A stretch of DNA of 64,000 nt, taken from Bacteroidales bacterium (GTDB taxonomy: Bacteria > Bacteroidota > Bacteroidia > Bacteroidales > UBA932). Each line of letters begins with the position of its first letter. The stretch's first letter is position 1. Of this stretch, positions 52,936-62,730 are shown in pieces. The notes under the pieces were generated by a model. The model saw only the letters and a list, made by a program, of their open reading frames with translations, had not been told where the DNA came from and did no database searches. The stretch covers positions 40,083 to 104,082 of the forward strand of contig JAFVAU010000010.1 in assembly GCA_017480345.1 (NCBI GenBank), written 5' to 3'. A program made the position numbers and the translations under genes.

Positions 52936-54564
52936 TTAAAGGCCGATTTTCTTGAAGAAGTCGTTCCCCTTGTCATCCACCAGGATGAAGGCGGGGAAGT
53001 CCTCTACGGTAATCTTCCAGATGGCTTCCATGCCCAGCTCCGGGTACTCCACGCACTCGATGCTGCGGATGCTGCTCTGGGACAGGACGGCCGCCACGCC
53101 GCCGATGGTGCCCAGGTAGAACCCGCCGTGCTTGTTGCAGGCGTCCGTGACCACCTGGGAGCGGTTGCCCTTGGCAATCATCACCAGGGAAGCGCCGTGG
53201 TCCTGGAATTCATCCACGTACGGGTCCATGCGGTTGGCCGTGGTGGGGCCCATGGAGCCGCAAGGGTAGCCGGCGGGTGTTTTGGCCGGTCCGGCGTACA
53301 GGATGGGATGGTCCTTGAAGTAGGCGGGCATGTCCTCGCCGGCGTCCAGACGGGCCTTGAGCTTGGCGTGGGCAATGTCTCGGGCCACGATGATGGTTCC
53401 CTTCAGGTTCACGCGGGTGCCCACGGTGTATTTGGTAAGCTCTGCACGCACGGCGTCAATGCCCTTGTCCAGGTCTATCTCAATGCCCTTGGGGCCTTCT
53501 CCGGGACGGCGGAGTTCTTCCGGAATGAGTTCCGAAGGATTGGAGTCCATCTTCTCGATCCAGACGCCGTCGGCATTGATCTTTGACTTGATGTTGCGGT
53601 CTGCGCTGCAGCTCACGCCCATGCCGATAGGGCAGCTGGCACCGTGGCGGGGCAGACGGATTACGCGGATGTCGTGGGCCAGGTACTTGCCGCCGAACTG
53701 GGCGCCCAGGCCAATCTTCTGCGCTTCTTTGAGGAGTTTTTCCTCCAGGTCGATGTCCCGGAAGGCGCGGCCGGTCTCGTCACCGGTGGTGGGCAGGGCA
53801 TCGTAAAACTTGATGCTGGCCAGCTTTACGGTGAGGAGGTTCTTTTCGGCCGATGTGCCGCCAATCACGAAGGCGATGTGATAGGGAGGGCAGGCCGCCG
53901 TGCCCAGGGAACGCATCTTCTCCACCAGGAAGGGGATGAGGGTGCCTTCGTTCTGGATAGTGGCTTTGGTCATGGGGTAGAAGTAGGTCTTGTTGGCGCT
54001 GCCGCCGCCCTTGGCCACCATGATGAAGCGGTATTCGTCCCCCTGCGTGGCCTCGATGTCAATCTGGGCGGGCAGGTTGCACTTGGTGTTCACCTCGTTG
54101 TACATGTCCAGGGGGGCGTTCTGGCTGTAGCGGAGGTTCTCCTGGGTGTAGCAGTCGAACACACCCTTGGAAAGGGCTTCCTCGTCCTCGAAGTCCGTCC
54201 ATACCCGCTGGCCTTTCTCTCCGTGGATGATGGCGGTTCCGGTGTCCTGGCAGAAGGGGAGCACTCCCTTGACGGAAGTCTCCGCATTGCGCAGGAACTG
54301 CAGGGCCACGTATTTGTCATTGTCGGAGGCCTCCGGGTCTTTCAGGATGGCCGCCACCTGCTGGTTGTGGGCGCGGCGCAGCATGAACTGACAGTCGTGG
54401 AAAGACTGCCGGGCCACCAGGGTGAGGGCCTCCGGAGATACTTCCAGAATGGTTTTGTCTCCGAACTTGCCGGTTTTCACCAGTTTCTCGGAGCCGGGAA
54501 TCTTGTAGTATTCAGTGGTATCCTTACCAAGCTGAAACATGGGTGCGTATTTGAATTCTGCCAT
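52936..54564 (-). CDS. fumA: Fumarate hydratase, class I ([4Fe-4S])
   Basis: I chose the ATG at 54564 ([15 protein letters not shown]), 26 nt after a TATCTTTG box. The 542-residue single-chain enzyme has the cluster-ligand cysteines in [11 protein letters not shown] and [10 protein letters not shown], and the C-terminal beta domain with [19 protein letters not shown]. It hydrates fumarate to malate and is sensitive to oxygen. Its own promoter separates it from the aspartase operon next door, whose product is fumarate. Confidence 0.94.
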   Translation of the reverse strand: MAEFKYAPMFQLGKDTTEYYKIPGSEKLVKTGKFGDKTILEVSPEALTLVARQSFHDCQFMLRRAHNQQVAAILKDPEASDNDKYVALQFLRNAETSVKGVLPFCQDTGTAIIHGEKGQRVWTDFEDEEALSKGVFDCYTQENLRYSQNAPLDMYNEVNTKCNLPAQIDIEATQGDEYRFIMVAKGGGSANKTYFYPMTKATIQNEGTLIPFLVEKMRSLGTAACPPYHIAFVIGGTSAEKNLLTVKLASIKFYDALPTTGDETGRAFRDIDLEEKLLKEAQKIGLGAQFGGKYLAHDIRVIRLPRHGASCPIGMGVSCSADRNIKSKINADGVWIEKMDSNPSELIPEELRRPGEGPKGIEIDLDKGIDAVRAELTKYTVGTRVNLKGTIIVARDIAHAKLKARLDAGEDMPAYFKDHPILYAGPAKTPAGYPCGSMGPTTANRMDPYVDEFQDHGASLVMIAKGNRSQVVTDACNKHGGFYLGTIGGVAAVLSQSSIRSIECVEYPELGMEAIWKITVEDFPAFILVDDKGNDFFKKIGL

Positions 54565-54590
54565 ATAGTTTTGTGTTTGTCGCGATTCTA

Positions 54591-54598
54591 CAAAGATA
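54591..54598 (-). promoter_or_regulatory. -7 promoter box of the fumarase gene
   Basis: TATCTTTG on the minus strand, 26 nt before the fumarase ATG and 18 nt after the stop of the lipoprotein gene. Confidence 0.65.
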
Positions 54599-54616
54599 AG
54601 CTTTTTTGCCGGATTC

Positions 54617-55435
54617 TTACTCGGGATAAACACCTTCGCCGATAATTTCCAACTGTCCGTTCTGGTACTGGAGGGAGAGGATGCTTACTTTGGAAACAAT
54701 CTCTCCGTCCTCACAGGCTCCGGCCACGAGGATGTATGACCATCCCTCGATGAGCCGGTCCTCGGAGAAATCGTAGCTTTCTTCACCCAGGGAATGCACC
54801 TTGTTCACGAAGCCGTATTGGTCATACATGTCAATAAGGTCGTAGAAGAAACCGTAGGGCAAGCCGTACGAGTCATAAATGCGGCTGGCACTGTCATAAT
54901 CCCAGTAGTACGGGCAGTCAGGGTTGGAAGGGGTGATGGTGAGCACGTTGTCCTCCATGCTGTAGGTGAAGGAGAGATCCTTCATCTCAAGGGGTTGGGT
55001 ATGGAAGCTTTGGGAGAAGGCATCACCGAGGAGTTTATGCGTGGTGGGATTTACCTGGTATACCAGCAGGCGGTAGTCCGTATCCGGTTTCAGGATGGTG
55101 GACCGGTAGGTGCGGCTTCCCCGGTAGCACCACATGTCCGTAAAGGAGCCCCTGAAGTCGGCCTCCTTTGTCCGAATCTCATAGGACTGCCCGGCCAGGG
55201 AAAGGAGGTACTCCGCTATCTCATTGTCCGGCTTGTCGTATTCCTGGTAGCCCATGGGAAGGGCGTCGAAGGCGTAGCAGGCGTCTTCGCTCCCCGGCGT
55301 AATGCTGAAGACTATCTTGGACCCTTTCACCTGCTCTATCTTTACATCCAGGCTCACAGGCTCCGTGACCAGGATTTCTTTGGCGGTGCAGCCTCCCAGG
55401 ATCAGGAGGGCCGCTGCAAGGAAACTCTTTCTCAT
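54617..55435 (-). CDS. Lipoprotein of unknown function (272 residues)
   Basis: A lipoprotein signal ends at Cys16 (LILGGC). The rest is rich in beta strands and aromatic residues, with repeated segments such as [19 protein letters not shown] and [17 protein letters not shown] that look like fibronectin-type or similar beta-sandwich domains. I do not recognise a named family. It overlaps the hydrolase gene by four bases (ATGA). Confidence 0.65.
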   Translation of the reverse strand: MRKSFLAAALLILGGCTAKEILVTEPVSLDVKIEQVKGSKIVFSITPGSEDACYAFDALPMGYQEYDKPDNEIAEYLLSLAGQSYEIRTKEADFRGSFTDMWCYRGSRTYRSTILKPDTDYRLLVYQVNPTTHKLLGDAFSQSFHTQPLEMKDLSFTYSMEDNVLTITPSNPDCPYYWDYDSASRIYDSYGLPYGFFYDLIDMYDQYGFVNKVHSLGEESYDFSEDRLIEGWSYILVAGACEDGEIVSKVSILSLQYQNGQLEIIGEGVYPE

Positions 55436-56655
55436 GGCAGGTCTTTGTAAGCGGTGAGGATAAAGCGGACGGCGCCCATGGAATGGATTCCGTAATCTCC
55501 GAAGTCGTAGCGGATGTCGTTCCCCTTGAAATACTGTTCGGCCTTCAGGGCATTGATGAAGGGTACCGTCTGGTCTTGCCGGCTGTGGAAAAGGTAGATG
55601 GGGCTGTAGGGACGGAAATTCAGGGTGGAGTTCTTCAGAAGGGCCGTGTATAGGCGGGCGGTGCCCCGGCTGTTCTTGTCCCGGCCTTCGTCCGTCATGA
55701 TATCGTGGAGGTCCTTGCTCTGGATGTTCTTGTTGATCTGGCTCACCGTGTAGCGTTTGGAGTTGATCCAGTCCTTGTAGTTTTCCAGCAGGCGGGGTTT
55801 GAAGAAGTCGGCCATGTTGAGGCCCAGATTCTCTCCTTCGTTCACCCCCTGTACAATCATGGGAATGGCGCAGGGAATGCCGGTGACGCCGGTTTCCATG
55901 GAGACGTCGAAGGTGGCTGCCAGGTCGTAGGGGCCGCCTCCGGCATAGACCATCTTGATAGGCATCTCATCAAAATATTCGTCCTGGAGCATATCCATCA
56001 CGGCCAGGGTGGTGGAGCCTCCCTGGGAGTAACCGAAGAGGATGACCTCGCTATTTTCCGGCGCCCGGCCGATATGCTCAAGATAGGGAATGACCGCCAG
56101 GCCCATGTCCACGACGCTGCGGGCGGTGCTCTCCGTGTGCATATAAGGGTGGACCCTGTCTGCAGTGATGCCGAAGCCGATATAATCGGCCACGGCCACG
56201 GCGTAGCCCTTGGCGGCAAAGAGGGCCTCCATGGGGAAGGTCTCGGAGGGGCATTCGAAATTGGCGCCGATGGTGTAGTGGCTCACCAGGATGAGGTTCT
56301 TGATGGGGCCGGAAGCCGGGACAATCAGTTTTCCGGACAGTTTGAGGGGGCTTCCGTCCACATCGTGTCCCTCATAGACACCGGAGATATGGATGAGTTT
56401 GTTGCTGTTCACCACGCCCAGGATGTCCCTGACCAGGGTGGCGGCTTCCGTGCGGGCCACCTTGGTGTCTTCTTCCAGCTCGGTGTTGCCCATCACGGCC
56501 ACGTCCGGGTTCATGCTTCCGTCTTCCATGAAGAAGGGGGCCGACTGCACGGACAGCACCTGGAAGGTGTCGAAGTCCACATATTCAACCTCGGGATGAT
56601 GGCAGGAAAGAACCAGCCCGAGGGTTACAATAAAAAGAAAAGGGGAATGTTTCAT
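55432..56655 (-). CDS. Alpha/beta hydrolase lipoprotein (secretory-lipase-like)
   Basis: The 407-residue protein has a lipoprotein signal (GLVLSC, lipid Cys18), an oxyanion-hole-type strand LVSHYTIGANFECPS and the nucleophile elbow GYSQGG with Ser210; a late aspartate (SRQDQTVPF) and a histidine (YGIHSMG) fit the rest of a catalytic triad. It is likely an esterase or lipase at the cell surface or in the periplasm. It sits between a barrel protein and a lipoprotein in the aspartase operon. Confidence 0.8.
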   Translation of the reverse strand: MKHSPFLFIVTLGLVLSCHHPEVEYVDFDTFQVLSVQSAPFFMEDGSMNPDVAVMGNTELEEDTKVARTEAATLVRDILGVVNSNKLIHISGVYEGHDVDGSPLKLSGKLIVPASGPIKNLILVSHYTIGANFECPSETFPMEALFAAKGYAVAVADYIGFGITADRVHPYMHTESTARSVVDMGLAVIPYLEHIGRAPENSEVILFGYSQGGSTTLAVMDMLQDEYFDEMPIKMVYAGGGPYDLAATFDVSMETGVTGIPCAIPMIVQGVNEGENLGLNMADFFKPRLLENYKDWINSKRYTVSQINKNIQSKDLHDIMTDEGRDKNSRGTARLYTALLKNSTLNFRPYSPIYLFHSRQDQTVPFINALKAEQYFKGNDIRYDFGDYGIHSMGAVRFILTAYKDLP

Positions 56656-56660
56656 TCGTT

Positions 56661-57242
56661 TTACCAGCGATAGTTTACGCTAAGGGAAAAGATACGGGAG
56701 CCCAGCATGTAGACCTTGTTGGCACCGTTGAGGGCGGTGAGGGGAGAGAGCTCCACAGACCCGGTCCAGGCGCCCTTTCCGAACTGGACGCCGAAGGGGT
56801 TCAGGCAGATGACGGGAGCGGCCTCCCAATGGCGGGCGTTGTCAAACGCCAGCAAAAGGCCGATGGCTGCGCCGGAATAGAGTTCCACCCACTCGGAGCG
56901 GAAATAGGTGAAACGGATGGTGGGGAGGATGCTAAGGTCGTAGTTGTTGGAAGGAGCGGTGCCCTCTTTCCAGAAGATGCCCTGAAAGTCCGTCTGGACG
57001 CCCAGGCTTATCAATTTGTTCAGGCTGTAGCGGTAATCGGCAAAGATGTGGCCGGTGTAGCGGTAGTCCCGGGTCTGGGAGGTGGCGCTGCTGCGGGACC
57101 CTCCGGCATGGAAAGCCAGGGTTTCAAAGAGCATGTCACCCCAGCCTATGCGTACCTGATGGCGTTTGAGGGAAGTGTTTTGTGCCGCCGCCTGGCACAG
57201 CAGGACTGTGCCAAGCAGCAGCGTTATAAAAAGTCTTTTCAT
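56661..57242 (-). CDS. Small outer-membrane beta-barrel protein
   Basis: The 193-residue protein has a signal peptide (MKRLFITLLLGTVLLCQAAAQ) followed by amphipathic strands with many aromatic residues and a C-terminal SLSVNYRW, an aromatic end typical of barrels inserted by BamA. Length fits an eight-strand barrel. The function is unknown. It lies directly after aspA with no gap. Confidence 0.7.
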   Translation of the reverse strand: MKRLFITLLLGTVLLCQAAAQNTSLKRHQVRIGWGDMLFETLAFHAGGSRSSATSQTRDYRYTGHIFADYRYSLNKLISLGVQTDFQGIFWKEGTAPSNNYDLSILPTIRFTYFRSEWVELYSGAAIGLLLAFDNARHWEAAPVICLNPFGVQFGKGAWTGSVELSPLTALNGANKVYMLGSRIFSLSVNYRW

Positions 57243-58655
57243 TTACTTCAGGAGTTCGTGGGAGGCGGTCATGGCCTTGGGATCCAGGGCTTCGTCCAGT
57301 TTCTCCTTGGTCATGAGGCCGTGCTCCAGCACCAGGTCGTACACGCTGCGGCCGGTCTGGAGGGCTTCCTTGGCCACCTTGGTGGAGGCTTTGTAGCCAA
57401 TGTACGGGTTCAGGGCCGTAACAATGCCGATGGAGTTCTTCACCATGTCGTAGCAGTGCTCCGCATTCACGGTGATGCCGTCCACGCACTTGGTGCGGAG
57501 GGTGTTCATGGCGTTGATGAGCCAGGTCTGGCTTTCCAGGATGCACTCTGCAATCACGGGCTCCATCACGTTGAGCTGGAGCTGGCCGGCCTCGGCGGCG
57601 AAGCACACGGCGGTGTCGTTGCCGATGACCTTGAAGCATACCTGGTTGGTGACCTCGGGAATCACGGGGTTCACCTTGCCGGGCATGATGGAAGAACCGG
57701 GAGCCATGGCGGGAAGGTTGATCTCATGCAGGCCGCAGCGGGGACCGGAGGCCATCAGGCGGAGGTCGTTGCAGGTCTTGGAGAGTTTCACGGCCAGGCG
57801 CTTGAGGGCGGCGGAGTAGCTCACGTAGGCGCCGGTATCCGGGGTGGCTTCCACCAGGTCCGGGGCTTTCTCAAAGCTGTCTCCGGTGAATTCGCTCATG
57901 CGCTTGGTGCATAGCTCCGCAAAGCCGGGAACGGCGTTGAGGCCGGTGCCGATGGCGGTGCCGCCCATGTTGATTTCCTTCAGGAGCACGGCGTTGCGTT
58001 CCAGGTTGGCCAGCTCTTCCTCCAGGTTGTTGGCGAATGCGTTGAATTCCTGGCCGGAGGTCATGGGAACGGCGTCCTGCAACTGCGTACGGCCCATTTT
58101 GATGATGTCCTTGAATTCCTCACCCTTGGCGCGGAAGGCCGCGATGAGCTCCTTCAGGGCTTTCTCCAGGTGTTTGTTCATGCGCACAAAGGTGTAACGG
58201 AAGGCCGTGGGATAGGCGTCGTTGGTGCTCTGGGCGCAGTTCACATGGTCGTTGGGAGAGCAGAACTGGTATTCTCCCTTCCGGTGTCCCATGAGTTCCA
58301 GGGCCCGGTTGGCGATGACTTCGTTGGCGTTCATGTTCACGGAGGTGCCGGCGCCGCCCTGCATCATGTCCACCGGGAACTGGTCCCAAAGTTTTCCGCC
58401 CACAATCTCCTTGCAGGCTGCCACGATGGCGTCTCCAATCTTCTTGTCCAGCACGCCCAGCTCCGTATTGGCGGCCGCGGCGGCCATCTTCACATAGGCC
58501 ATGGCGATGATGTACTCCGGATAGTCGCACATCTTGGTGTTGGAAATCTTGTAATTGTTGATGGCCCTTTGGGTCTGTACGCCGTAGTAGGCGTCGGCGG
58601 GAACCTGAAGTTCACCGATGAGGTCGCTCTCGACCCGGAATTTTTGTTCAGACAT
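57243..58655 (-). CDS. aspA: Aspartate ammonia-lyase
   Basis: The 470-residue enzyme converts aspartate to fumarate and ammonia. The signature [11 protein letters not shown] with its flexible loop, [11 protein letters not shown], and [17 protein letters not shown] are intact. The sequence is closer to aspartases than to class II fumarases as far as the reading shows (AspA length, [14 protein letters not shown]), though the two families are related. It is first in a four-gene unit; its product is the substrate of the fumarase encoded next to that unit. Confidence 0.88.
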   Translation of the reverse strand: MSEQKFRVESDLIGELQVPADAYYGVQTQRAINNYKISNTKMCDYPEYIIAMAYVKMAAAAANTELGVLDKKIGDAIVAACKEIVGGKLWDQFPVDMMQGGAGTSVNMNANEVIANRALELMGHRKGEYQFCSPNDHVNCAQSTNDAYPTAFRYTFVRMNKHLEKALKELIAAFRAKGEEFKDIIKMGRTQLQDAVPMTSGQEFNAFANNLEEELANLERNAVLLKEINMGGTAIGTGLNAVPGFAELCTKRMSEFTGDSFEKAPDLVEATPDTGAYVSYSAALKRLAVKLSKTCNDLRLMASGPRCGLHEINLPAMAPGSSIMPGKVNPVIPEVTNQVCFKVIGNDTAVCFAAEAGQLQLNVMEPVIAECILESQTWLINAMNTLRTKCVDGITVNAEHCYDMVKNSIGIVTALNPYIGYKASTKVAKEALQTGRSVYDLVLEHGLMTKEKLDEALDPKAMTASHELLK

Positions 58656-58685
58656 AGTAAAAGTTAATCACTTTATGATTCTTCA

Positions 58686-58693
58686 CAAAGATA
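58686..58693 (-). promoter_or_regulatory. -7 promoter box of the aspA operon
   Basis: TATCTTTG on the minus strand, 30 nt before the aspA ATG. Confidence 0.65.
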
Positions 58694-58716
58694 AGCATTA
58701 TTTCCCAAAAAAGTCG

Positions 58717-58724
58717 TAACTTGG
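58717..58724 (+). promoter_or_regulatory. Possible -7 box of the GH3 gene
   Basis: TAACTTGG matches TAnnTTTG except at one position, 27 nt before the GH3 ATG. Confidence 0.35.
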
Positions 58725-58751
58725 TCCCTTGTAAAAACCGATTTGTAATTT

Positions 58752-59918
58752 ATGAAGCGCCATTTTCCCCTTTTCGTCACGTTGGCAGCCCTCTGCCTCC
58801 TTTCCGCATGCAAGACCGGTAACAACAAGACAGCCCTCCCCAAGGCCGATGAAGATGCCGTCCGGGCACAGCTCTCTTCCATGACCCTCCGGGAAAAGGT
58901 GGGCCAGCTCTTCTGTGTGCGTCCGGAATCCCTGGACCCTGTTTTCCGGAACTCTTCGGAAGGCATGATGGCCTATCAGATGCAGGCCGTGAATGAGGAG
59001 ACGAAGGCTTTCGCCGCGCAGTATCCCGTGGGCGGCGTAACGCTTTTCTCCCACAATATAGACAATCCCGAGCAGTTGAAGGCCTTCACTCAGGCCCTCC
59101 ATGCCCTTCCCGGCGCCCCGCTGGTAAGCGTGGACGAGGAAGGCGGCCGTGTGGCCCGCGTGGGCGGCAACCTGAATTTCGATGTGCCCCGCATCCCGGC
59201 CATGGGCAAGGTGGGCGCCACCGGAGATCCGGCGCAGGCCTATGAGGCGGGCAAAGCCATCGGCCATTATCTGAAAGAGTACGGATTCGACATTGATTTC
59301 GCCCCGGTGGCCGATGTCAATACCAATCCCCAGAACATCGTCATCGGAGACCGCGCCTTTTCCTCCGACCCCAAGATAGCCGCTCCCATGGTGGTGAATT
59401 ACATGAAGGGCCTGCACGAGGAGGGCGTCGCCGCCTGCATCAAGCATTTCCCCGGTCACGGAGACACCTCCGGAGACTCCCACAAGGGTTATGTGGAAAC
59501 CTCCAAGACCTGGGAAGAACTGCTTAATTGCGAGATGGTTACCTTCAAAGCGGCCATCAAGGCCGGGGCTCCGCTCATCATGACGGCGCACGTCTCCCTT
59601 CCCAACGTCATCGGAGACAAGACCCCCGGAACCCTCTCTTCCCTCATCCTGACGGACAAACTCCGGAAGGAACTGGGCTACAAGGGTATCATCATCACGG
59701 ACGCCATGGGGATGGGCGCCATCAGTCAGCATTACGACAAGGCCCAGTCGGCCGTCATGTGCCTGAAGGCAGGGGCCGATATCGTCCTCATGCCGGAAGA
59801 CCTTCCCCTTGCCTTCGAGGCGGTGGTGAAAGCCGTGGAAGACGGGACCCTCAGTGAGGAGAGGATTGACGAGAGCGTGCGTCGCGTACTGGCCCTCAAG
59901 CAGTCTTTGGGCCGATAG
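58752..59918 (+). CDS. Glycoside hydrolase family 3, beta-N-acetylhexosaminidase-like lipoprotein
   Basis: The 388-residue protein has a lipoprotein signal (LLSACKTG, lipid Cys20), a TIM-barrel GH3 domain with KHFPGHGDT (231-239), which in the NagZ subgroup supplies the acid/base histidine, and the nucleophile Asp317 in DAMGM. It likely removes N-acetylhexosamine residues in the periplasm or at the outer membrane, in cell-wall or glycan turnover. There is no C-terminal second domain. It is a single gene. Confidence 0.88.
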   Translation: MKRHFPLFVTLAALCLLSACKTGNNKTALPKADEDAVRAQLSSMTLREKVGQLFCVRPESLDPVFRNSSEGMMAYQMQAVNEETKAFAAQYPVGGVTLFSHNIDNPEQLKAFTQALHALPGAPLVSVDEEGGRVARVGGNLNFDVPRIPAMGKVGATGDPAQAYEAGKAIGHYLKEYGFDIDFAPVADVNTNPQNIVIGDRAFSSDPKIAAPMVVNYMKGLHEEGVAACIKHFPGHGDTSGDSHKGYVETSKTWEELLNCEMVTFKAAIKAGAPLIMTAHVSLPNVIGDKTPGTLSSLILTDKLRKELGYKGIIITDAMGMGAISQHYDKAQSAVMCLKAGADIVLMPEDLPLAFEAVVKAVEDGTLSEERIDESVRRVLALKQSLGR

Positions 59919-59928
59919 GTATCCGCCT

Positions 59929-62610
59929 TTATTTTTCGTCGTCCTTGATCAGGTGGATGTCGCACTGCGGGAACGGGATGGTGATGCCGTTGGCGTTCAG
60001 GGCCTCATAAATCACTCCCACGGCGCGGTCTACATAGGAAATCCTTTCGGGAACCAGCACATACTGCTTGACCAGGATCACCACGCCGCTGTCCGCCATC
60101 TTTGCCACGAACACCTTGATTCCGTATTTGGGTTCCACGATATCCCGGCCGTAACGGTCTTTGGTCTGAAGCGGCTTCATGGCCTCCGTGATGGCTTCGC
60201 GCACCTTTTCCACCTTGGTGCCGTAGGCCACGCTGGCCGTGAGTTTGGTGAGCTCGTAGGAGTTGTTCCGGGTGAGGTTGTTGAAGTTTTTGCCGAAGAG
60301 GGAAGTGTTGAGGAAGGACATCTCCGTACCGTCAGTGGTTTCAACCTGTACGCACTGGTAGTTGATGCCCACCACCCGGCCGCGCACGCCGTCGCACTCG
60401 ATCCAGTCGCCCACCCTCAGACGGCCTCCCAGGAGCTGGATGCCGTAAATGAAGTTGTTGATGATGTCCTTGAGGGCCAGACCGATACCGGCACTGAGTC
60501 CGCCGGCTATCAGGGTGAGTGAGCCCATGGGGATTTTCAGGACGGAAACCACCACCGTCACATACGTCATCCACACCAGCACATTGAGGATGCTGTTGCC
60601 CAGCGACAGGTTGATTTCGTTGGGACGGATGGAGGTGCGGTTGTGTTTGCGCATGAAGGAGGTGTACCTGACAAAGCGCCAGATGGTGTGTATGGCCCGG
60701 TTGAGGTAACGGAGGACCAGGAACAGGATAATGAGGCCGAAGATGTTCTGCCCCGACAGGCACAGCGTCTCAAAGCCGTCCTTGTCATAGAGCTGGACGA
60801 AAGGCTTGTAGAAGAGGGTGTCAAACAGGTCGTTGAAGTCAAATACGTTCAGGGATTGGCGTACGCAGATGGGCAGGGAAACCAGCAGCAGGGTGGGAAG
60901 GGCCACGTCCTTGATGAAGTCGTAGAACCAGGTGGCTCCGAAGAGCAGGGACTCCCGGTCTTCACCTCCGACATAGGTAATGTGTCTGCGCAGGGCCTCT
61001 ACGCGCCTGTCCAGCCAGCGCTCTTTATATCGGCCTGCGAGGTCTTCAATGCAGAAGATGGAGAGCAGGGCGGCCAGCTGGAAATACCACCATACCAGGA
61101 TGAGCAGGGCCAGGAAAGTGTAGCCAAAGAAGGAGAACGCCAGGGAGATGACATAGATAATCAGCGAAGTCCAGCCCAGGGCGCTGTCCACGGGGGTGGC
61201 TTTGGCGCTTTCCCGGATGCTGAAGAACAGTTGTCGGGCCACGGCGATGGCCAGGATGGGCGGAAGCAGGAAAACCAGGAAGGAGTCCGGTACAAAGCTG
61301 ATGCGGCACACGATGATGAACAGGGCGAGGAGGAAGGTGGGAATATAGAGCCGCAGGCAGTGGCGGATCTGCTCCGTTTCCACACGCAGCAGCAGGGAGC
61401 CGCTGATGGCGATGAGCAGCCACAGGAAGGTGTTGATGTGCCCAGCGCTCAGCTCAATGTACTCGCTCCCGTGCAGGCCGAAGCCCAGCAGGAGGAAGTA
61501 GACGAAGGTCCCGATGAGTATGGAGAGCAGGGAGCGCCGGCCTTTGGGAAGATAGGGTTTGAGCCTTTTCCATTTGCTCAGAATCCACAGGAGAAGGAAG
61601 GTCATACCCCAGAAAAAGCCCAGGATGAGCAGCTGTGCCACGCTGAAACCGAGCAAGATGGCATTGAGCTCCTTGGAGGAAATGGTAGACATGGATTGTT
61701 TTTCCTCCTCATCTCCGGGGCCTATCGGAATAGTCAGGGAGATGCTGTCAGCTTCCTCGGCGGCGTCTAGGATATTATACTGCCTGTTCAGGTCCGTCTT
61801 AACCCTTTCCCAATAATAACTGGGTGTGGCCAGGATGTCCAGATAGGAGGTCTGGCCGTCCATGAATACATATTTCTCCAGATCCTCATAGCGGGACTGG
61901 GCATAGTCGTAGGCCTCTTTCATGCGCCAGAACGCCGCCCGGTAGTGCGTGCTGTCCGCCATCAGGGTGGCACGGTTGTCCGCGTGCATCTTGAGCAGCT
62001 CCGAGGCATAGCGGATACAGGAATCCCGGTAAATCTCTCCTCTGGCATCCAGGACAAAAGGAGAGGCAAGGGAATCTTTGATAGCAATCCGGATCACTTC
62101 CTTTTCCAGGGTAGAGGCCATTTCGGAGATGTGCCAGTCCAGGGAATCGTTGTGATACTGAAGGCTGTCCGGAACAAGCTTCAGCTCAATTTCCGTGAGC
62201 ACCGGAGGGAGCCGGCGGAGCGCCTCGATCAGGCGGGCGTAGCGGTCCACCTCCACATTCAGTTCATGGACGCTGCGGTCGTACGGCCGGCTGTCTTTGC
62301 TGAAATCCTTATAGGCCGATGTCACCTTGTGCAAGGCATAGGCCAGGTCGAAAGTCTTGTCCTGCTCCTGGGTGTACAGGAGGAGGGAAAGTTCGTTGGA
62401 CGCAGTGATGATGTCCACCATCCGTTTATGCTCGCGCTCGTAATCCTTGTCAAACTGTTTTTGCGCCTCTGCACGTTGCAAAAAGGATGTTTTCAGCTCT
62501 GAGCCCAGGTCCTTCAGGACACTGCTGATGGACTGGCCGTTCACCACCGACAACAGCGGAATGGAGAACACCAGGATGGCGAAGACAATGGTCAGGAGTT
62601 TCTTTTTCAT
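59929..62610 (-). CDS. MscS-family mechanosensitive channel, large form
   Basis: The 893-residue protein has a signal peptide, a periplasmic coiled-coil region (about 25-300), a membrane block of several helices (about 310-560), a loop, then the MscS core from about 630: a pore helix with LTLIAGGLSAGIGLALKDIINNF and the beta domain with RVGDWIECDGVRGRVVGIN. It opens under membrane tension. The size and N-terminal extension resemble MscK- or MscM-type members. A TATCTTTG box lies 23 nt upstream. Confidence 0.9.
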   Translation of the reverse strand: MKKKLLTIVFAILVFSIPLLSVVNGQSISSVLKDLGSELKTSFLQRAEAQKQFDKDYEREHKRMVDIITASNELSLLLYTQEQDKTFDLAYALHKVTSAYKDFSKDSRPYDRSVHELNVEVDRYARLIEALRRLPPVLTEIELKLVPDSLQYHNDSLDWHISEMASTLEKEVIRIAIKDSLASPFVLDARGEIYRDSCIRYASELLKMHADNRATLMADSTHYRAAFWRMKEAYDYAQSRYEDLEKYVFMDGQTSYLDILATPSYYWERVKTDLNRQYNILDAAEEADSISLTIPIGPGDEEEKQSMSTISSKELNAILLGFSVAQLLILGFFWGMTFLLLWILSKWKRLKPYLPKGRRSLLSILIGTFVYFLLLGFGLHGSEYIELSAGHINTFLWLLIAISGSLLLRVETEQIRHCLRLYIPTFLLALFIIVCRISFVPDSFLVFLLPPILAIAVARQLFFSIRESAKATPVDSALGWTSLIIYVISLAFSFFGYTFLALLILVWWYFQLAALLSIFCIEDLAGRYKERWLDRRVEALRRHITYVGGEDRESLLFGATWFYDFIKDVALPTLLLVSLPICVRQSLNVFDFNDLFDTLFYKPFVQLYDKDGFETLCLSGQNIFGLIILFLVLRYLNRAIHTIWRFVRYTSFMRKHNRTSIRPNEINLSLGNSILNVLVWMTYVTVVVSVLKIPMGSLTLIAGGLSAGIGLALKDIINNFIYGIQLLGGRLRVGDWIECDGVRGRVVGINYQCVQVETTDGTEMSFLNTSLFGKNFNNLTRNNSYELTKLTASVAYGTKVEKVREAITEAMKPLQTKDRYGRDIVEPKYGIKVFVAKMADSGVVILVKQYVLVPERISYVDRAVGVIYEALNANGITIPFPQCDIHLIKDDEK

Positions 62611-62633
62611 ATGGCGGACAGGCTTTCAGCCTT

Positions 62634-62641
62634 CAAAGATA
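62634..62641 (-). promoter_or_regulatory. -7 promoter box of the MscS-type gene
   Basis: TATCTTTG on the minus strand, 23 nt before the ATG at 62610. Confidence 0.65.
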
Positions 62642-62705
62642 ATACTTTTCATGCGTTTTTCCCAAGCGCACGGGCTCGGCGTTTGGAGAAGCGGCCCTTT
62701 TTCGC

Positions 62706-62713
62706 TAATTTTG
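62706..62713 (+). promoter_or_regulatory. -7 promoter box of the HAD lipoprotein gene
   Basis: TAATTTTG matches TAnnTTTG, 17 nt before the ATG at 62731. Confidence 0.6.
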
Positions 62714-62730
62714 CGCCGCGAATAAATATC

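Noticed and set aside
57243-58655. Class II fumarase (FumC) instead of aspartase
   Set aside because: The families share the [11 protein letters not shown] motif, but overall sequence pattern and the presence of a class I fumarase nearby favour aspartase; not fully excluded.
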